Source: Acidovorax sp. (GTDB lineage Bacteria; Pseudomonadota; Gammaproteobacteria; Burkholderiales; Burkholderiaceae_C). Taken from it: a stretch of 64,000 nucleotides of DNA. This document shows, piece after piece, positions 1 to 10,536 of this stretch. The stretch is taken from NCBI RefSeq assembly GCF_021287135.1, contig NZ_JAJTBB010000003.1:62001-126000 (forward strand), read 5' to 3'. Under the pieces are notes generated by a model, which searched no databases, was not told the origin of the DNA, and saw only the letters and a program-made list of their open reading frames with translations. The translations under genes were made by a program, and so were the position numbers. The stretch's first letter is position 1; each line of letters begins with the position of its first letter.

Positions 1-104
1 AGTGCGGTCATGGGCCGATTGTGTGCGAAGCGGGGTGCCCCGCAGGCCTGGCCCGCTATTGGATGATCAATTCGGCCAGAAGCGGCAGCCAGTCTGCGCA
101 AGAC

Positions 105-121
105 GCTATGCAATGCATAGC
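105..121. repeat. Short perfect inverted repeat, 8-bp arms
   Basis: Arms GCTATGCA and TGCATAGC flank a single A. It lies just past the stop of the diguanylate cyclase gene. There is no T-run, so a terminator is not supported. The rest of bases 1-140 shows no gene I can support. Confidence 0.4.
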
Positions 122-140
122 ATATCGCCGCCGCTGCACG

Positions 141-1277
<1,137 letters not shown>

Positions 1278-1328
1278 GGTCGCAGGGGCAGGGCGGCGAG
1301 GCCTTGGGGGGCAGGCAGGGCCGCTGCG

Positions 1329-2810
1329 TTACTGGAACGCCACTTCGGCAAAGCTGCGCAGCTTGCGGCTGTGCAGCCGCTCCACGCCGCCCTTGCGCAG
1401 GATCTCGATGGCCCGCATGCCGATGCGCAGGTGCTGGTCCACGCGCTCGCGGTAGAAGTGGTTGGCCATGCCGGGCAGCTTGATCTCGCCATGCAGGGGC
1501 TTGTCGCTCACGCACAGCAGGGTGCCGTAGGGCACGCGGAAGCGGAAGCCGTTGGCGGCGATGGTGGCGCTTTCCATGTCCAGCGCCACGGCGCGGCTCT
1601 GGCTGAAGCGGCGCTGGGGCATGTTGTCGGGCAGCAGCTCCCAATTGCGGTTGTCGGTGCTGGCCACGGTGCCGGTGCGCATGAAGCGCTTGAGGTCGGC
1701 CTCGGGCACCTGGGTCACGTCGGCCACGGCCTGCTGCAGCGCGAGCTGGATCTCGGCCAGTGCCGGGATGGGCACCCACAGCGGCAGCTCTTCGTCCAGC
1801 ACATGGTCCTCGCGCACGTAGGCGTGGGCCAGCACGTAGTCGCCCAGCTGCTGGCTGTTGCGCAGGCCCGCGCAGTGGCCCAGCATCATCCAGGCGTGCG
1901 GACGCAGCACGGCGATGTGGTCGGTGATGGTCTTGGCGTTGGACGGGCCCACGCCGATGTTCACCATGCTGATGCCGCTGTGGTCCTTGCGCACCAGGTG
2001 GTAGGCCGGCATCTGGGGCAGGCGCGGCGGCGCCACGCCCAGCTCGTCGCCGGCCTCTGTCGGCAGGCCGGCGCGGCGGGTGACCACATTGCCTGGCTCG
2101 ATGAAGGCGACGTACTCGCTGTCCTCGCGCGCCATCTCGGCGTGGCCCAGGCGCACGAATTCGTCGATGTAGAACTGGTAGTTGGTGAACAGCACGAAGT
2201 TCTGGAACCACTCCGGCGCCGTGCCGGTGTAGTGCCGCAGGCGGTGCAGCGAGTAGTCCACGCGCGGGGCGGTGAACAGCGACAGCGGCTGCGCATCGCC
2301 GGGCCGTGCCTGCCAGGTGCCGTTGGCAATGCCGTCGTCCATGGCGGCCAGGTCGGGCAGGTCAAACACGTCGCGCATCAGCATGCGGCGCTGCGGGCTC
2401 AGCGTGCCTTCGATGTGGTCGTGCTCCGCAAAGGAGAAATGGATGGGGATGGGGTGGGTGCTGGTGCCCACCTCCAGTTCCACGTTGTGGCTGGCGCGCA
2501 GCAGGCGGAACTGCTCCAGGTAGTAGCTGGCAAACAGGTCGGGCCGCGTGAGCGTGGTTTCGTACCGGCCCGGCCCTTCCACAAACCCGTAGGCGAGCTT
2601 GGAATCGGCGCGGGCCACGGTGGTGGTGTGCACGCGCACGAAGGGGTAGAAAGCGCGCACCGGGCTGGTGGGCGTCTCGCCGGCCACGAACCGGTGCATG
2701 GCGTCGCGCAGGTGGCCGATCTGTTGCTGGTAGATGCGCTGCACCTGGGCCAGGGCATCGGCCGGGTCGGTGTGGCGGGTGGGGGCGATGAAGTCGGGGA
2801 TCAGGGGCAT
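1329..2810 (-). CDS. amn: AMP nucleosidase
   Basis: 493 aa, close to the usual ~480-500. The enzyme hydrolyses AMP to adenine and ribose 5-phosphate in purine salvage and adenylate control. The N-terminal AMN domain (for example FYPFVRVHTTTVARADSK) is followed by a phosphorylase-like C-terminal half containing VNIGVGPSNAKTITDH and ALDMESATIAANGF. I chose the ATG reading MPLIPDFIAP; an in-frame start six codons upstream is possible. It follows the PAS-GGDEF-EAL gene on the same strand by 36 bp, with a GC-rich hairpin between them. Confidence 0.93.
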   Translation of the reverse strand: MPLIPDFIAPTRHTDPADALAQVQRIYQQQIGHLRDAMHRFVAGETPTSPVRAFYPFVRVHTTTVARADSKLAYGFVEGPGRYETTLTRPDLFASYYLEQFRLLRASHNVELEVGTSTHPIPIHFSFAEHDHIEGTLSPQRRMLMRDVFDLPDLAAMDDGIANGTWQARPGDAQPLSLFTAPRVDYSLHRLRHYTGTAPEWFQNFVLFTNYQFYIDEFVRLGHAEMAREDSEYVAFIEPGNVVTRRAGLPTEAGDELGVAPPRLPQMPAYHLVRKDHSGISMVNIGVGPSNAKTITDHIAVLRPHAWMMLGHCAGLRNSQQLGDYVLAHAYVREDHVLDEELPLWVPIPALAEIQLALQQAVADVTQVPEADLKRFMRTGTVASTDNRNWELLPDNMPQRRFSQSRAVALDMESATIAANGFRFRVPYGTLLCVSDKPLHGEIKLPGMANHFYRERVDQHLRIGMRAIEILRKGGVERLHSRKLRSFAEVAFQ

Positions 2811-2828
2811 GGCCCCTATTGTCCACAA

Positions 2829-2844
2829 GCCGGCGGGGGCCGGC
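2829..2844 (-). terminator. GC-rich hairpin after the PAS-GGDEF-EAL gene
   Basis: Arms GCCGGC and GCCGGC surround a GGGG loop immediately past the stop of the upstream gene. The following T-stretch is poor, so any termination would be weak. Confidence 0.3.
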
Positions 2845-2846
2845 AG

Positions 2847-4940
2847 TCAGAGCCCGCCGCGCGCGGGCGCCGGCAGAGCACGCACCCAGCGCAGGATGCC
2901 GTCCGCGTCCAGCGGGCGCGAGACGGCGTGGCCCTGCACCAGGTCGCAGCCCAGGCGCGCCAGCAGCTCCATCTGGGCCGGCGTCTCCACCCCTTCGGCC
3001 ACCGTGCGGATCTGCAGCGTGCGCGCCAACTGGATGATGGCCGTGACGATCGCCACGTCGTCAGCGCTGCCCGGGGTGTCCGCCACGAAGGAGCGATCGA
3101 TCTTGAGCTTGTCGATGGGGTAGCGCTTGAGGTAGGCGAGCGACGAATAGCCGGTGCCGAAGTCGTCGATGGCAATGCCGATGCCCAGCGCCTTCAGGGC
3201 GTTGAGCCGCTCCAGGGCCTCGCCCGTCTGGTGCAGCAGCACCGACTCGGTCAGCTCGATCTCCAGGCAGTGCGGCGCCAGCCCGGTTTCGCTCAGCACG
3301 GCGGCGATCTCGCCGGCCACGTCGCGCTGGCGGAATTCGAGGGCTGACAGATTGACGGCCACCGGCACCTGGGGCAGCCCCTGGGCCTGCCAGGCCTTGA
3401 GCTGGCGGCAGGCCTCGCGCAGCACCCAGCGGCCAATGGGGGTGATGAGCCCGCGCGACTCCGAGAAGGTGATGAATTCGTCCGGCCCCACCAGGCCGCG
3501 CTGCGGGTGGCGCCAGCGCACCAGCGCCTCGAAACCGCGCAGCGCGCCGTCCGCCAGCCGCATCTGGGGCTGGTAGTGCAGCACGAAGGCGTTGTCGGCA
3601 ATGGCCTGGCGCAGCAGCCGCTCGTGCTGCAGCACGTCGATGGCGCTGCCGTCCATGCGGGGGGCGTAGAACTGCCGGTTGCCGCGCCCGCTCTCCTTGG
3701 CATGGTGCATGGCTGCGTCCGCGCAGCGCAGCAGCGCATCGGCCTGGTCGGCGTGCTCGGGAAACAGGGCGATGCCGATGGAAGGCGACACCGTCAGCGG
3801 CAGTTCGTTCACGGTGAACACGCGCTGCAGGGAGGCGAGCAGCTGGTCGGCCACGCGGGCGGCGTCGTCCGGGCTGCGCACGTCGGTCAGCACCACCACG
3901 AACTCGTCGCCGCCCAGCCGCGCCACCACGTCGGCATCCCGCACGTCCTGGCGCAGCCGCTCGGCCACGCCGCACAGCAGCTGGTCCCCCGCGTGGTGGC
4001 CCAGCGAATCGTTCACCGTCTTGAAGTGGTCCAGGTTGATGAACAGGACGGCTGCGCCGCCGCGGCGCCGGCGGGCCAGGGCCAGCACCTGCGCGAGCTG
4101 CTCCATCAGGAAGTGGCGGTTGGGCAGCTGCGTGAGCGGGTCGTGCAGCGCAATGAAGGCCTCGCGCTGCTGCGCCTGCTTGCGCGCGGTGATGTCGCGC
4201 ACCACCACGATGCGGTAGTCGGCGTGCTGCAGGGGCATGGTCTTGCCCACCACCTCCACGGGAATGGTGTGGCCGTCCTTGTGGCAGATGGTCACCTCGT
4301 AGGGGTCTTCGCGCCCGTTGCGCGTGTAGTCCAGCGCCACCGCCCGCCATTCGGGGCTGATGAAGTTGAAGATCGACAGGCCGATCACCTCCTGCAGCGC
4401 ATAGCCCGTCAGGCGGGTGAGCGCCTCGTTGCCGTCGGTGATGAGGCCGTCGCGGTGGAACACGATGGCCTCGTCCGTGGCCTCGGTGAACTTGCGCATG
4501 CGCTCTTCGCTCTGGCGCACCGTGCGCTCGGCCCGCCAGCGTTCGGTGATGTCGGTGATGAGCACAAAGGCGCCCAGCTGCTCCCCACCGCCGGGGGCAA
4601 AGTGCGGGATGAGATTCACCTCGATCATGCGCAGCTCGCCGTTGGGCAGGGTCTGCTCGCGCGTGTACTTCACATGCTCGCGGCGGATGCAGCGCTCCAC
4701 ATGGGGCTGGATCGCCTCCCAGGCCTTGTCGCCAATGGCCTCCCGCACGGTGAGGCCCAGGATGGAGCTGGCGGTGTGGCCGTTGTAGGCCGCATAGGCC
4801 TGGTTGGCGAACTGGCAGTGCAGGCCGGGCAGGTCGTAGTACGCCATCAGCGCCGGCACGGAGTCCGCAATCAGCCGCAGCAGCGCATCGCTGGAGCCGC
4901 GGGATCCGGGGACGAGGGTTGCGGGCACGGCGTCTTGCAT
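2847..4940 (-). CDS. PAS-PAS-GGDEF-EAL signalling protein
   Basis: 697 aa with no clear membrane segment. Two PAS/PAC units (about residues 15-135 and 150-270) precede GGDEF (GGDEF motif near 345, with RDAD as a possible I-site) and EAL (EALVRW, DDFGTGYSSL, KIDRSF). Both catalytic signatures look intact, so it may make and degrade c-di-GMP, with the PAS domains choosing the direction. The EAL end reads QGHAVSRPL where QGY..S.PL is usual, a mild deviation. It lies upstream of amn in the same direction. Confidence 0.92.
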   Translation of the reverse strand: MQDAVPATLVPGSRGSSDALLRLIADSVPALMAYYDLPGLHCQFANQAYAAYNGHTASSILGLTVREAIGDKAWEAIQPHVERCIRREHVKYTREQTLPNGELRMIEVNLIPHFAPGGGEQLGAFVLITDITERWRAERTVRQSEERMRKFTEATDEAIVFHRDGLITDGNEALTRLTGYALQEVIGLSIFNFISPEWRAVALDYTRNGREDPYEVTICHKDGHTIPVEVVGKTMPLQHADYRIVVVRDITARKQAQQREAFIALHDPLTQLPNRHFLMEQLAQVLALARRRRGGAAVLFINLDHFKTVNDSLGHHAGDQLLCGVAERLRQDVRDADVVARLGGDEFVVVLTDVRSPDDAARVADQLLASLQRVFTVNELPLTVSPSIGIALFPEHADQADALLRCADAAMHHAKESGRGNRQFYAPRMDGSAIDVLQHERLLRQAIADNAFVLHYQPQMRLADGALRGFEALVRWRHPQRGLVGPDEFITFSESRGLITPIGRWVLREACRQLKAWQAQGLPQVPVAVNLSALEFRQRDVAGEIAAVLSETGLAPHCLEIELTESVLLHQTGEALERLNALKALGIGIAIDDFGTGYSSLAYLKRYPIDKLKIDRSFVADTPGSADDVAIVTAIIQLARTLQIRTVAEGVETPAQMELLARLGCDLVQGHAVSRPLDADGILRWVRALPAPARGGL

Positions 4941-5089
4941 GGGGTGGCGCGGGGGGTGGCCTCGTTATAGCCGATCCACGGCAGGGCAGGCCAGGGAGTC
5001 TTCCTGGGGCAGGGACCCTGGACCAGACCGTCGCCGGGCGGTGGAACGCCCGGTGTGCACCGCCGCCCGGGCGGGTGCAAGGCCCGCCG

Positions 5090-6802
5090 TCAGCGGGCTG
5101 CAGATTCCAGGGGTGCGGCCTTGGCGGCCGGGGCCTGCAGGGCCGCGGGGCGTCCGGGTGCTCGGGCCGGGGTCGCCGCCGGGCGCCTTGCCGCCACCGG
5201 CGCCGGCCGGGTGGCCCAGGCGGCGGCCGACGGCTGAGCGTCTGCGAGCCGGAACACGGCCACTGCCTCCACCAGCTGCTGGGCCTGGCCCTTCATGCTG
5301 TCGGCCGCGGCGGCGCTTTGCTCCACCAGCGCGGCGTTCTCCTGGGTGGCGCGGTCCATCTGGGTCACGGCTTCGCCCACCTGGGCGACCCCCGCGCTCT
5401 GCTCGGCGCTGGCCGCGCTGATCTCGCCCATGATGTCCGTCACGCGCTGGATGGCGCTCACCACTTCGGTCATCGTGGCGCCCGCTTGGTCCACCAGGGC
5501 AGAACCTTGCTCCACGCGCTCCACGCTGGCGCCGATGAGGTCCTTGATCTCCTTGGCCGCCTCGGCCGACCGGCCGGCCAGGCTGCGCACCTCCGACGCC
5601 ACCACGGCAAAGCCGCGGCCCTGCTCGCCGGCCCGGGCGGCTTCCACGGCGGCGTTGAGCGCCAGGATGTTGGTCTGGAAGGCGATGCCGTCGATCACGC
5701 TGATGATGTCGGCGATCTTTTTGCTGCTGTCGTTGATGCCCTTCATCGTGGCCACCACTTCGCCGACGACGTCGCCGCCCTTGACGGCCACGGCTGTCGC
5801 GCCCTGGGCCAACTGGTTGGCCTGGCGGGCGTTGTCGGCGTTCTGCCGCACGGTGGAACTGAGTTCTTCCATGGAGGCGGCGGTTTCTTCCAGGGCCGAG
5901 GCCTGCTCTTCGGTCCGCGCCGAGAGGTCGTTGTTGCCCTGGGCGATTTCCGCGCTGGCGGTGGCAATGCTGTCGGCGGAGCTGCGCACCTGGCCGATCA
6001 GCCGCGTCAGCTGCTGCTGCATCGTGCCCATGGACGCGAGCACGCTGCTGGCGGGGGCGCTCTCGGCGCCGCGCACCGGGCCGAGGTCGCCCTGGGCGAT
6101 GCGCTGGGCAATACCGCCCAGCTCCACCGGTTCCGAGCCCAGGGACGCCAGCAGGCGGCGGGTGATCAGAAAGCCCAGCACGGCAGCGATCAGGACGGCC
6201 GCAGTGCTGATGGCCACCAGCAGGTTGCGCTGCGTTGCGTACTCGGCGGCCGAAGACTCGACGCTGCGCTGCGCCTGCTCCTTGCTGTAGCCGATGTAGT
6301 CGTCCACGGCCTTGAGCAGGGCGGCCAGCAGCGGGCGGCACTCGTTGTTCATCTTGTCCACCGCCTCGTCGTGCTTGCCGGACGCGGCCAGCTCGACGAT
6401 CGCCACGGCCACGGGCCCGTATTGCGACTCGATCTTGTCGATGGCGGCCACCAGCGCACGGTCCCGGTCGGTCACGTCGGTGGCCTTGCCCACCTTGTCC
6501 TTGAGCGCCTGCAGGCTGGCCTGCAGCGCCTGGTGCGCCTTCACGGCCATGGCCTTGGCAGAGGCCTGGTCGGCGGGTGTCTTGACGAGCACCATGTCGC
6601 GCACGCCGATGGCGCGGCTGCCGGCGAGGTTCTGTACCTCCGAGGCCAGCCGTTCGCGCTCCGCGGCGCCGTCCACATAGCCGGCAAAGCGCACGTCTGC
6701 GCTGCCGAGCCCGCGCAGGGACAGCAGGCTGACCACCAGGACCAACACCGCCAGCGATCCGAAGGCCAGCGTCAGGAGTTGCTTGATCGTGAGGTTTTTC
6801 AT
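5090..6802 (-). CDS. Methyl-accepting chemotaxis protein
   Basis: 570 aa. A transmembrane helix (about residues 8-28), a four-helix periplasmic ligand-binding domain, a second helix near 190-210, HAMP, then the signalling hairpin with the conserved tip around [20 protein letters not shown]. It should control CheA through CheW. The C-terminal ~60 residues are a low-complexity Ala/Pro/Arg tail without a clear CheR-binding pentapeptide. I prefer the ATG reading MKNLTIKQ; a TTG seven codons upstream is also open. No che or flagellar genes are nearby, so this is an isolated receptor. Confidence 0.93.
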   Translation of the reverse strand: MKNLTIKQLLTLAFGSLAVLVLVVSLLSLRGLGSADVRFAGYVDGAAERERLASEVQNLAGSRAIGVRDMVLVKTPADQASAKAMAVKAHQALQASLQALKDKVGKATDVTDRDRALVAAIDKIESQYGPVAVAIVELAASGKHDEAVDKMNNECRPLLAALLKAVDDYIGYSKEQAQRSVESSAAEYATQRNLLVAISTAAVLIAAVLGFLITRRLLASLGSEPVELGGIAQRIAQGDLGPVRGAESAPASSVLASMGTMQQQLTRLIGQVRSSADSIATASAEIAQGNNDLSARTEEQASALEETAASMEELSSTVRQNADNARQANQLAQGATAVAVKGGDVVGEVVATMKGINDSSKKIADIISVIDGIAFQTNILALNAAVEAARAGEQGRGFAVVASEVRSLAGRSAEAAKEIKDLIGASVERVEQGSALVDQAGATMTEVVSAIQRVTDIMGEISAASAEQSAGVAQVGEAVTQMDRATQENAALVEQSAAAADSMKGQAQQLVEAVAVFRLADAQPSAAAWATRPAPVAARRPAATPARAPGRPAALQAPAAKAAPLESAAR

Positions 6803-7027
6803 GGGGGAGGGCCGGTCTGGCAAAGGGGTGGAAAAAGCCGGTGTCCGCTGCCCGGGGGCGCAGGCAAAAGCACTGGCGATGAATGTAACGTGTGTAACAA
6901 AAATCTAGTTTAGAAATATATTTGCACAAAGCAAATAAATGAGCAATCCAATTGCGTCAACACGGCCCCAGGTCGCGGCGCCGGTGTGGTTAAACTGCAC
7001 GCCCCCTGGAACCCCTCTGGCCGACGC
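6803..7027. promoter_or_regulatory. Divergent control region between chemoreceptor and response regulator
   Basis: This 225-bp gap has an unusually AT-rich core (about 6880-6950) and should hold promoters for both genes. Two TGTAAC hexamers start nine bases apart at 6884 and 6893, a possible direct-repeat binding site. I could not assign a specific sigma consensus. Confidence 0.4.
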
Positions 7028-7714
7028 ATGCTGCCCAAAACCCTGACGCTCATTGACGATGACAGGGCGTATTCCCAGGGCCTGTCGCGCTTTCTGCAGG
7101 GGCTGGGCATCGCCGTCACCACCTTCGCGGACGGCCGCGAATTTCTGGCGCACACCGACCCGTACGGCTTCGACTTCTACATTGCCGACCTGATGCTGCC
7201 GGGCATCGACGGCACGGAGCTGATCCGCGTCCTGCGCCTGCGCTCCAATGCCGGCGTGCTGGTGGTGTCGGGGCGGGCGTCCGCCGACACCTTCAAGGAG
7301 GTGGTGCGGGCCGGCGCGGACATGTACCTGACCAAGCCCGTCAAGTTCGAGCAGGTGGCCCTGGCCATCGAGGCGGTGCAGCGGCGCGTCCACCCGGCGG
7401 ATCCGGTCCAGAACGCCTGGCGGCTGGACCGGCGCGCAGGCCAGCTCACGGCGCCTGACGGCGCGGTGGTCGATTTGAGCGAGACCGACCGGACCCTCAT
7501 GGAGTGCTTTGCCGAGGCCGGTGGCGAGGTGGTGCCGCGCGAGACCCTGCTGCAGCGGCTGGGCCGGGCAGCGGATTTCGAGGCGTCCGGGGGGTTGAAC
7601 GGCGCCGTGTTCCGCCTGCGGCGGCGCATCGAGCGGGCGACACCCGGCAACGTGCCGCTGCAGACCAAGTCGGGTGTGGGCTACGTGTTCCGCGCTCCCG
7701 TCCGGGCGCAGTGA
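7028..7714 (+). CDS. OmpR-family response regulator
   Basis: 228 aa. The receiver domain shows the acidic pocket (LIDDDRA), the phospho-acceptor Asp in FYIADLMLPGIDG, and the conserved Lys in YLTKPV. The C-terminal winged helix ends in the typical TKSGVGYVF hairpin. It is likely a DNA-binding activator driven by a histidine kinase. The kinase gene facing it ends only 12 bp away, on the opposite strand, so pairing is plausible but they are not an operon. The start at MLPKTLTL is chosen because the receiver fold begins there. Confidence 0.9.
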   Translation: MLPKTLTLIDDDRAYSQGLSRFLQGLGIAVTTFADGREFLAHTDPYGFDFYIADLMLPGIDGTELIRVLRLRSNAGVLVVSGRASADTFKEVVRAGADMYLTKPVKFEQVALAIEAVQRRVHPADPVQNAWRLDRRAGQLTAPDGAVVDLSETDRTLMECFAEAGGEVVPRETLLQRLGRAADFEASGGLNGAVFRLRRRIERATPGNVPLQTKSGVGYVFRAPVRAQ

Positions 7715-7720
7715 CCCACC

Positions 7721-7737
7721 GCGGGCTCAGGGCCCGC
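7721..7737. terminator. Stem-loop between converging regulator and kinase genes
   Basis: GCGGGC and GCCCGC with a five-base loop lie between the two converging genes and overlap the kinase stop codon. No T-run is present. It could serve as a weak bidirectional end. Confidence 0.3.
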
Positions 7738-8890
7738 CATCCGTCTGACAGAGGGTCAACCGCAAGGTGACGCCGCCGGGACCGTTGCGCACCACGTCCA
7801 CCGTGCCGCCGTGCAACTGCATGACCTGCCGGACGATGTAGAGCCCCACGCCGTGCCCGGCGTCCCGGACGGCACCGCGCACCCCGCGCGTGAACAGGCG
7901 GGGCAGCAGGTCGGCGGGAATGCCCGGCCCGGTGTCCTCCACGTCGATCAGCAAGGCCGGCGGGTCGTCCGAGTCTGCGATGCGCACCACCACGGACGAC
8001 TCCGGGGGGCTGCACCGCAGGGCGTTGGACAACAGGTTGCGCAGCGCCAGCCGCAGCAGGCTCATGTCCATCAAGACCGTGCGGATGGATGTTTCGCGCA
8101 CCCGCTGGATGCGGCCCTGCTGGGCTTCCGGCAGGTCGGCAATCACGATGCGCAGCCAGGTGTCGATGTCGGTGTCCTCCCGGTGGATGGGGTTGGGCCG
8201 CGCCAGCAGGGACGCCACTGCGATGGTGTTGTCGATGTTGCTCAGCACCTCGCCCAGCACCGCCTGGGCGTGCACCACTTCGTCGGACACCAGCGCATCG
8301 CTCGTGTCGCGCAAGGCGGCGTGGGCGCTTTGCAGTGCGGCCGAGGCGTTGTTCAGCGGCTGGCGGACCTCATGGGCCAGCACGTAGAGCATCTCCGTGC
8401 GTTCGCGCAGCAGGGCACTGACTTCCGCCGCCTGCGCCTGCAGTTCGGTGCGGTACTGCTGCTCGCGGCGCAGGGCGTCCTGGGTCTGGCGCAGTTCGGT
8501 GAACTCCGTCACCTGCACCAGGAAGCCGCGCACGGTGCCGTCCACGATGTGCGGGATGTATTCAGCCAGGCTGTTGCGCTGCACGCCCCCGGGGCCGGGA
8601 ACGATCCGCTCGAACACCTGGCGTTCTCCCGCCAGGGCGGCGCGGATGTGCGGCTCGTTCTTGGCAAACAGCTCCGGGCCGAGCAGGTCGCGAAGGGAGG
8701 TGCCGATCAGGCGCTCGGGGTTCACACCGAACCACTGTTCGTAGGCCTTGTTGGCAAAGCGGCAGAGCAGGTCGTTGTCCCAATAGGCCAGCATGGAGGG
8801 CACGCGGTCGACCAGCAGCCGCACGTAGTACTGGGTGTCGGGGTCGGGGCGGTGCGTCATGGGGGCGGCTGCGGAAGACGGGGCGGCCAT
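7727..8890 (-). CDS. PAS-domain sensor histidine kinase
   Basis: 387 aa. A PAS domain (about residues 20-140, MLAYWDNDLLCRFANKAYEQ) leads to a dimerisation helix with the phospho-accepting His in HEVRQPLNNAS, then an ATPase domain with the N box (NLLSNAL), G1 (DTGPGIP) and G2 (GHGVGLYIV) boxes. No transmembrane segment is visible, so it is probably cytoplasmic. Its PAS sequence resembles the first PAS of the GGDEF-EAL protein at 2847-4940. The likely partner is the facing OmpR-type regulator. A second ATG ten codons in (8860) is equally possible; neither has a clear ribosome site. Confidence 0.88.
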   Translation of the reverse strand: MAAPSSAAAPMTHRPDPDTQYYVRLLVDRVPSMLAYWDNDLLCRFANKAYEQWFGVNPERLIGTSLRDLLGPELFAKNEPHIRAALAGERQVFERIVPGPGGVQRNSLAEYIPHIVDGTVRGFLVQVTEFTELRQTQDALRREQQYRTELQAQAAEVSALLRERTEMLYVLAHEVRQPLNNASAALQSAHAALRDTSDALVSDEVVHAQAVLGEVLSNIDNTIAVASLLARPNPIHREDTDIDTWLRIVIADLPEAQQGRIQRVRETSIRTVLMDMSLLRLALRNLLSNALRCSPPESSVVVRIADSDDPPALLIDVEDTGPGIPADLLPRLFTRGVRGAVRDAGHGVGLYIVRQVMQLHGGTVDVVRNGPGGVTLRLTLCQTDGGP

Positions 8891-8953
8891 TGTGGCGCGG
8901 AAGCCGGCGCGGTGGGCTGGTCCCTGGCGGGTGCGGCCCGGATAATCCGCGCC

Positions 8954-10357
8954 ATGACCACCCCTGTTCCCTCCGCCAGCGCCGGCTTCGGCGCGCTGGC
9001 TTTGTCCCCCGCCATGCAGGCCAACCTGCAGCAGCTGGGCTACACCACCATGACGCCCATCCAGGCGGCCAGCCTGCCGCCTGCACTGCTGGGCAAGGAC
9101 CTGATCGCCCAGGCCAGCACCGGCAGCGGCAAGACGGCCGCGTTTGCGCTGGCCCTGCTGGCCAACCTCAATCCCCGCCGCTTCGCCGTCCAGGCGCTGG
9201 TGCTGTGCCCCACGCGCGAGCTGGCCGACCAGGTCACCACCGAGATCCGCCGCCTGGCCCGCGCCGAGGAGAACATCAAGGTTGTGACCCTGTGCGGCGG
9301 CGTGCCGCTGCGCGGCCAGATGCTCAGCTTGGAGCACGGCGCGCACATCGTGGTGGGCACGCCCGGCCGGGTGATGGACCATCTGGAGCGCGGCAACCTG
9401 ACGCTGGAAGCGCTGAACACCCTGGTGCTGGACGAGGCCGACCGCATGCTCGACATGGGCTTCTTCGACGACATCGCCACCGTGGCGCGCCAGTGCCCCC
9501 CAAAGCGCCAGACGCTGCTGTTCTCGGCCACTTACCCCGAGGGCATCGCCCAGCTCAGCGCGCAGTTCATGAAGAACCCGCAGCAGATCGCCGTGCAGGC
9601 CCAGCATGCCGAGGGCAAGATCGAGCAGCGCTGGTACGAGGTGAAGAACAGCGAGCGCCTGCACGTGGTGTCGCAGTTGCTCAACCACTTCCGCCCCGAC
9701 TCGTCCATCGCGTTTTGCAACACCAAGCAGCAGTGCCGCGACCTGGTGGCCGTGCTGCAGGCCCAGGGCTTCAGCGCGCTGGCGCTGTACGGCGAGCTGG
9801 AGCAGCGCGAGCGCGACCAGGTGCTGGTGCAGTTTGCCAACCGGAGCTGCTCCGTGCTGGTGGCCACTGACGTGGCCGCGCGCGGGCTGGACATCGCCAG
9901 CCTCGCTGCCGTGATCAACGTGGACGTGACGCCCGACCCCGAGGTGCACATCCACCGCATCGGCCGCACCGGCCGGGGGGATGCGGAGGGCCTGGCGCTC
10001 AACCTTGCCAGCCTGGACGAGATGGGCTCCGTGGGCAAGATCGAGCAGCTGCAGGGCCGCGAGTCGCGCTGGTTTCCGGTGGCCGAACTCACACCCACGG
10101 GCAACGGCCCGCTGGTGCCGCCCATGGTCACCCTGCAGATCATCGGCGGCCGCAAGGAGAAGATCCGTGCGGGCGACGTGCTGGGCGCCCTGACCGGCGA
10201 AATGGGCTACACCCGCGCACAGGTGGGCAAGATCAACGTCAACGATTTTTCCACCTACGTGGCCGTGGACCGCGCCATCGGCGCGCAGGCCGTGGACCGG
10301 CTCAACAACGGGCGCGTCAAGGGCAAGAGCGTGAAGGCGCGGCTGGTGACGGACTGA
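8954..10357 (+). CDS. dbpA: ATP-dependent RNA helicase DbpA
   Basis: 467 aa, normal for DbpA. It carries the Q motif (MTPIQAASLP), Walker A ASTGSGKTAA, DEAD-box motif II VLDEADRMLD, SAT, and motif VI HRIGRTGRG. The C-terminal ~75 residues match the DbpA RNA-recognition domain that binds hairpin 92 of 23S rRNA, so it should act in large-subunit maturation. It is divergent from the histidine kinase gene with 63 bp between starts. Confidence 0.93.
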   Translation: MTTPVPSASAGFGALALSPAMQANLQQLGYTTMTPIQAASLPPALLGKDLIAQASTGSGKTAAFALALLANLNPRRFAVQALVLCPTRELADQVTTEIRRLARAEENIKVVTLCGGVPLRGQMLSLEHGAHIVVGTPGRVMDHLERGNLTLEALNTLVLDEADRMLDMGFFDDIATVARQCPPKRQTLLFSATYPEGIAQLSAQFMKNPQQIAVQAQHAEGKIEQRWYEVKNSERLHVVSQLLNHFRPDSSIAFCNTKQQCRDLVAVLQAQGFSALALYGELEQRERDQVLVQFANRSCSVLVATDVAARGLDIASLAAVINVDVTPDPEVHIHRIGRTGRGDAEGLALNLASLDEMGSVGKIEQLQGRESRWFPVAELTPTGNGPLVPPMVTLQIIGGRKEKIRAGDVLGALTGEMGYTRAQVGKINVNDFSTYVAVDRAIGAQAVDRLNNGRVKGKSVKARLVTD

Positions 10358-10421
10358 CGCAGCGCCGGCGCCCCACCCAGGTGCCGCGGACGCTGGAGCC
10401 CCCTTTTTTCCCTTGACCCCG

Positions 10422-10440
10422 CCGTGGCGCCACGCCACGG
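10422..10440 (+). terminator. Stem-loop downstream of dbpA
   Basis: Arms CCGTGGC and GCCACGG are perfect with a five-base loop, 64 bp after the dbpA stop. No T-run follows, so termination strength is uncertain. Confidence 0.35.
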
Positions 10441-10502
10441 GCAGCGCACGGCGGCCGGCCATTGCCGTGAGCGGCCGACCGGCGCAGGGGGATTTTTGCT
10501 TG

Positions 10503-10536
10503 TGCCAAGACCTATAGAGGACTATAGTTCTTGGCA
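10503..10536. promoter_or_regulatory. 34-bp near-perfect palindrome at the GntR gene start
   Basis: Outer arms TGCCAAGA and TCTTGGCA and inner arms CTATAG and CTATAG are symmetric about 10519.5. Only one outer pair and the central AGGA break the symmetry. The last base is the A of the regulator's ATG. This is the expected form of a dimer operator, and its place suggests autoregulation of the GntR gene and control of the operon behind it. Confidence 0.7.

Noticed and set aside
1371-3347. Long plus-strand open frames opposite amn and the GGDEF-EAL gene
   Set aside because: His/Gln/Gly-rich translations without motifs; the minus strand holds clear families over the same bases.
6884-6898. TGTAAC repeats near the chemoreceptor as a sigma-F promoter
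   Set aside because: No CGAA lies 16 bases from either hexamer, and the expected GTAACC is not present.
10381-10415. Rho-independent terminator at the CCCTTTTTTCCC run after dbpA
   Set aside because: The T-run is not preceded by a convincing stem; the better stem lies after it.
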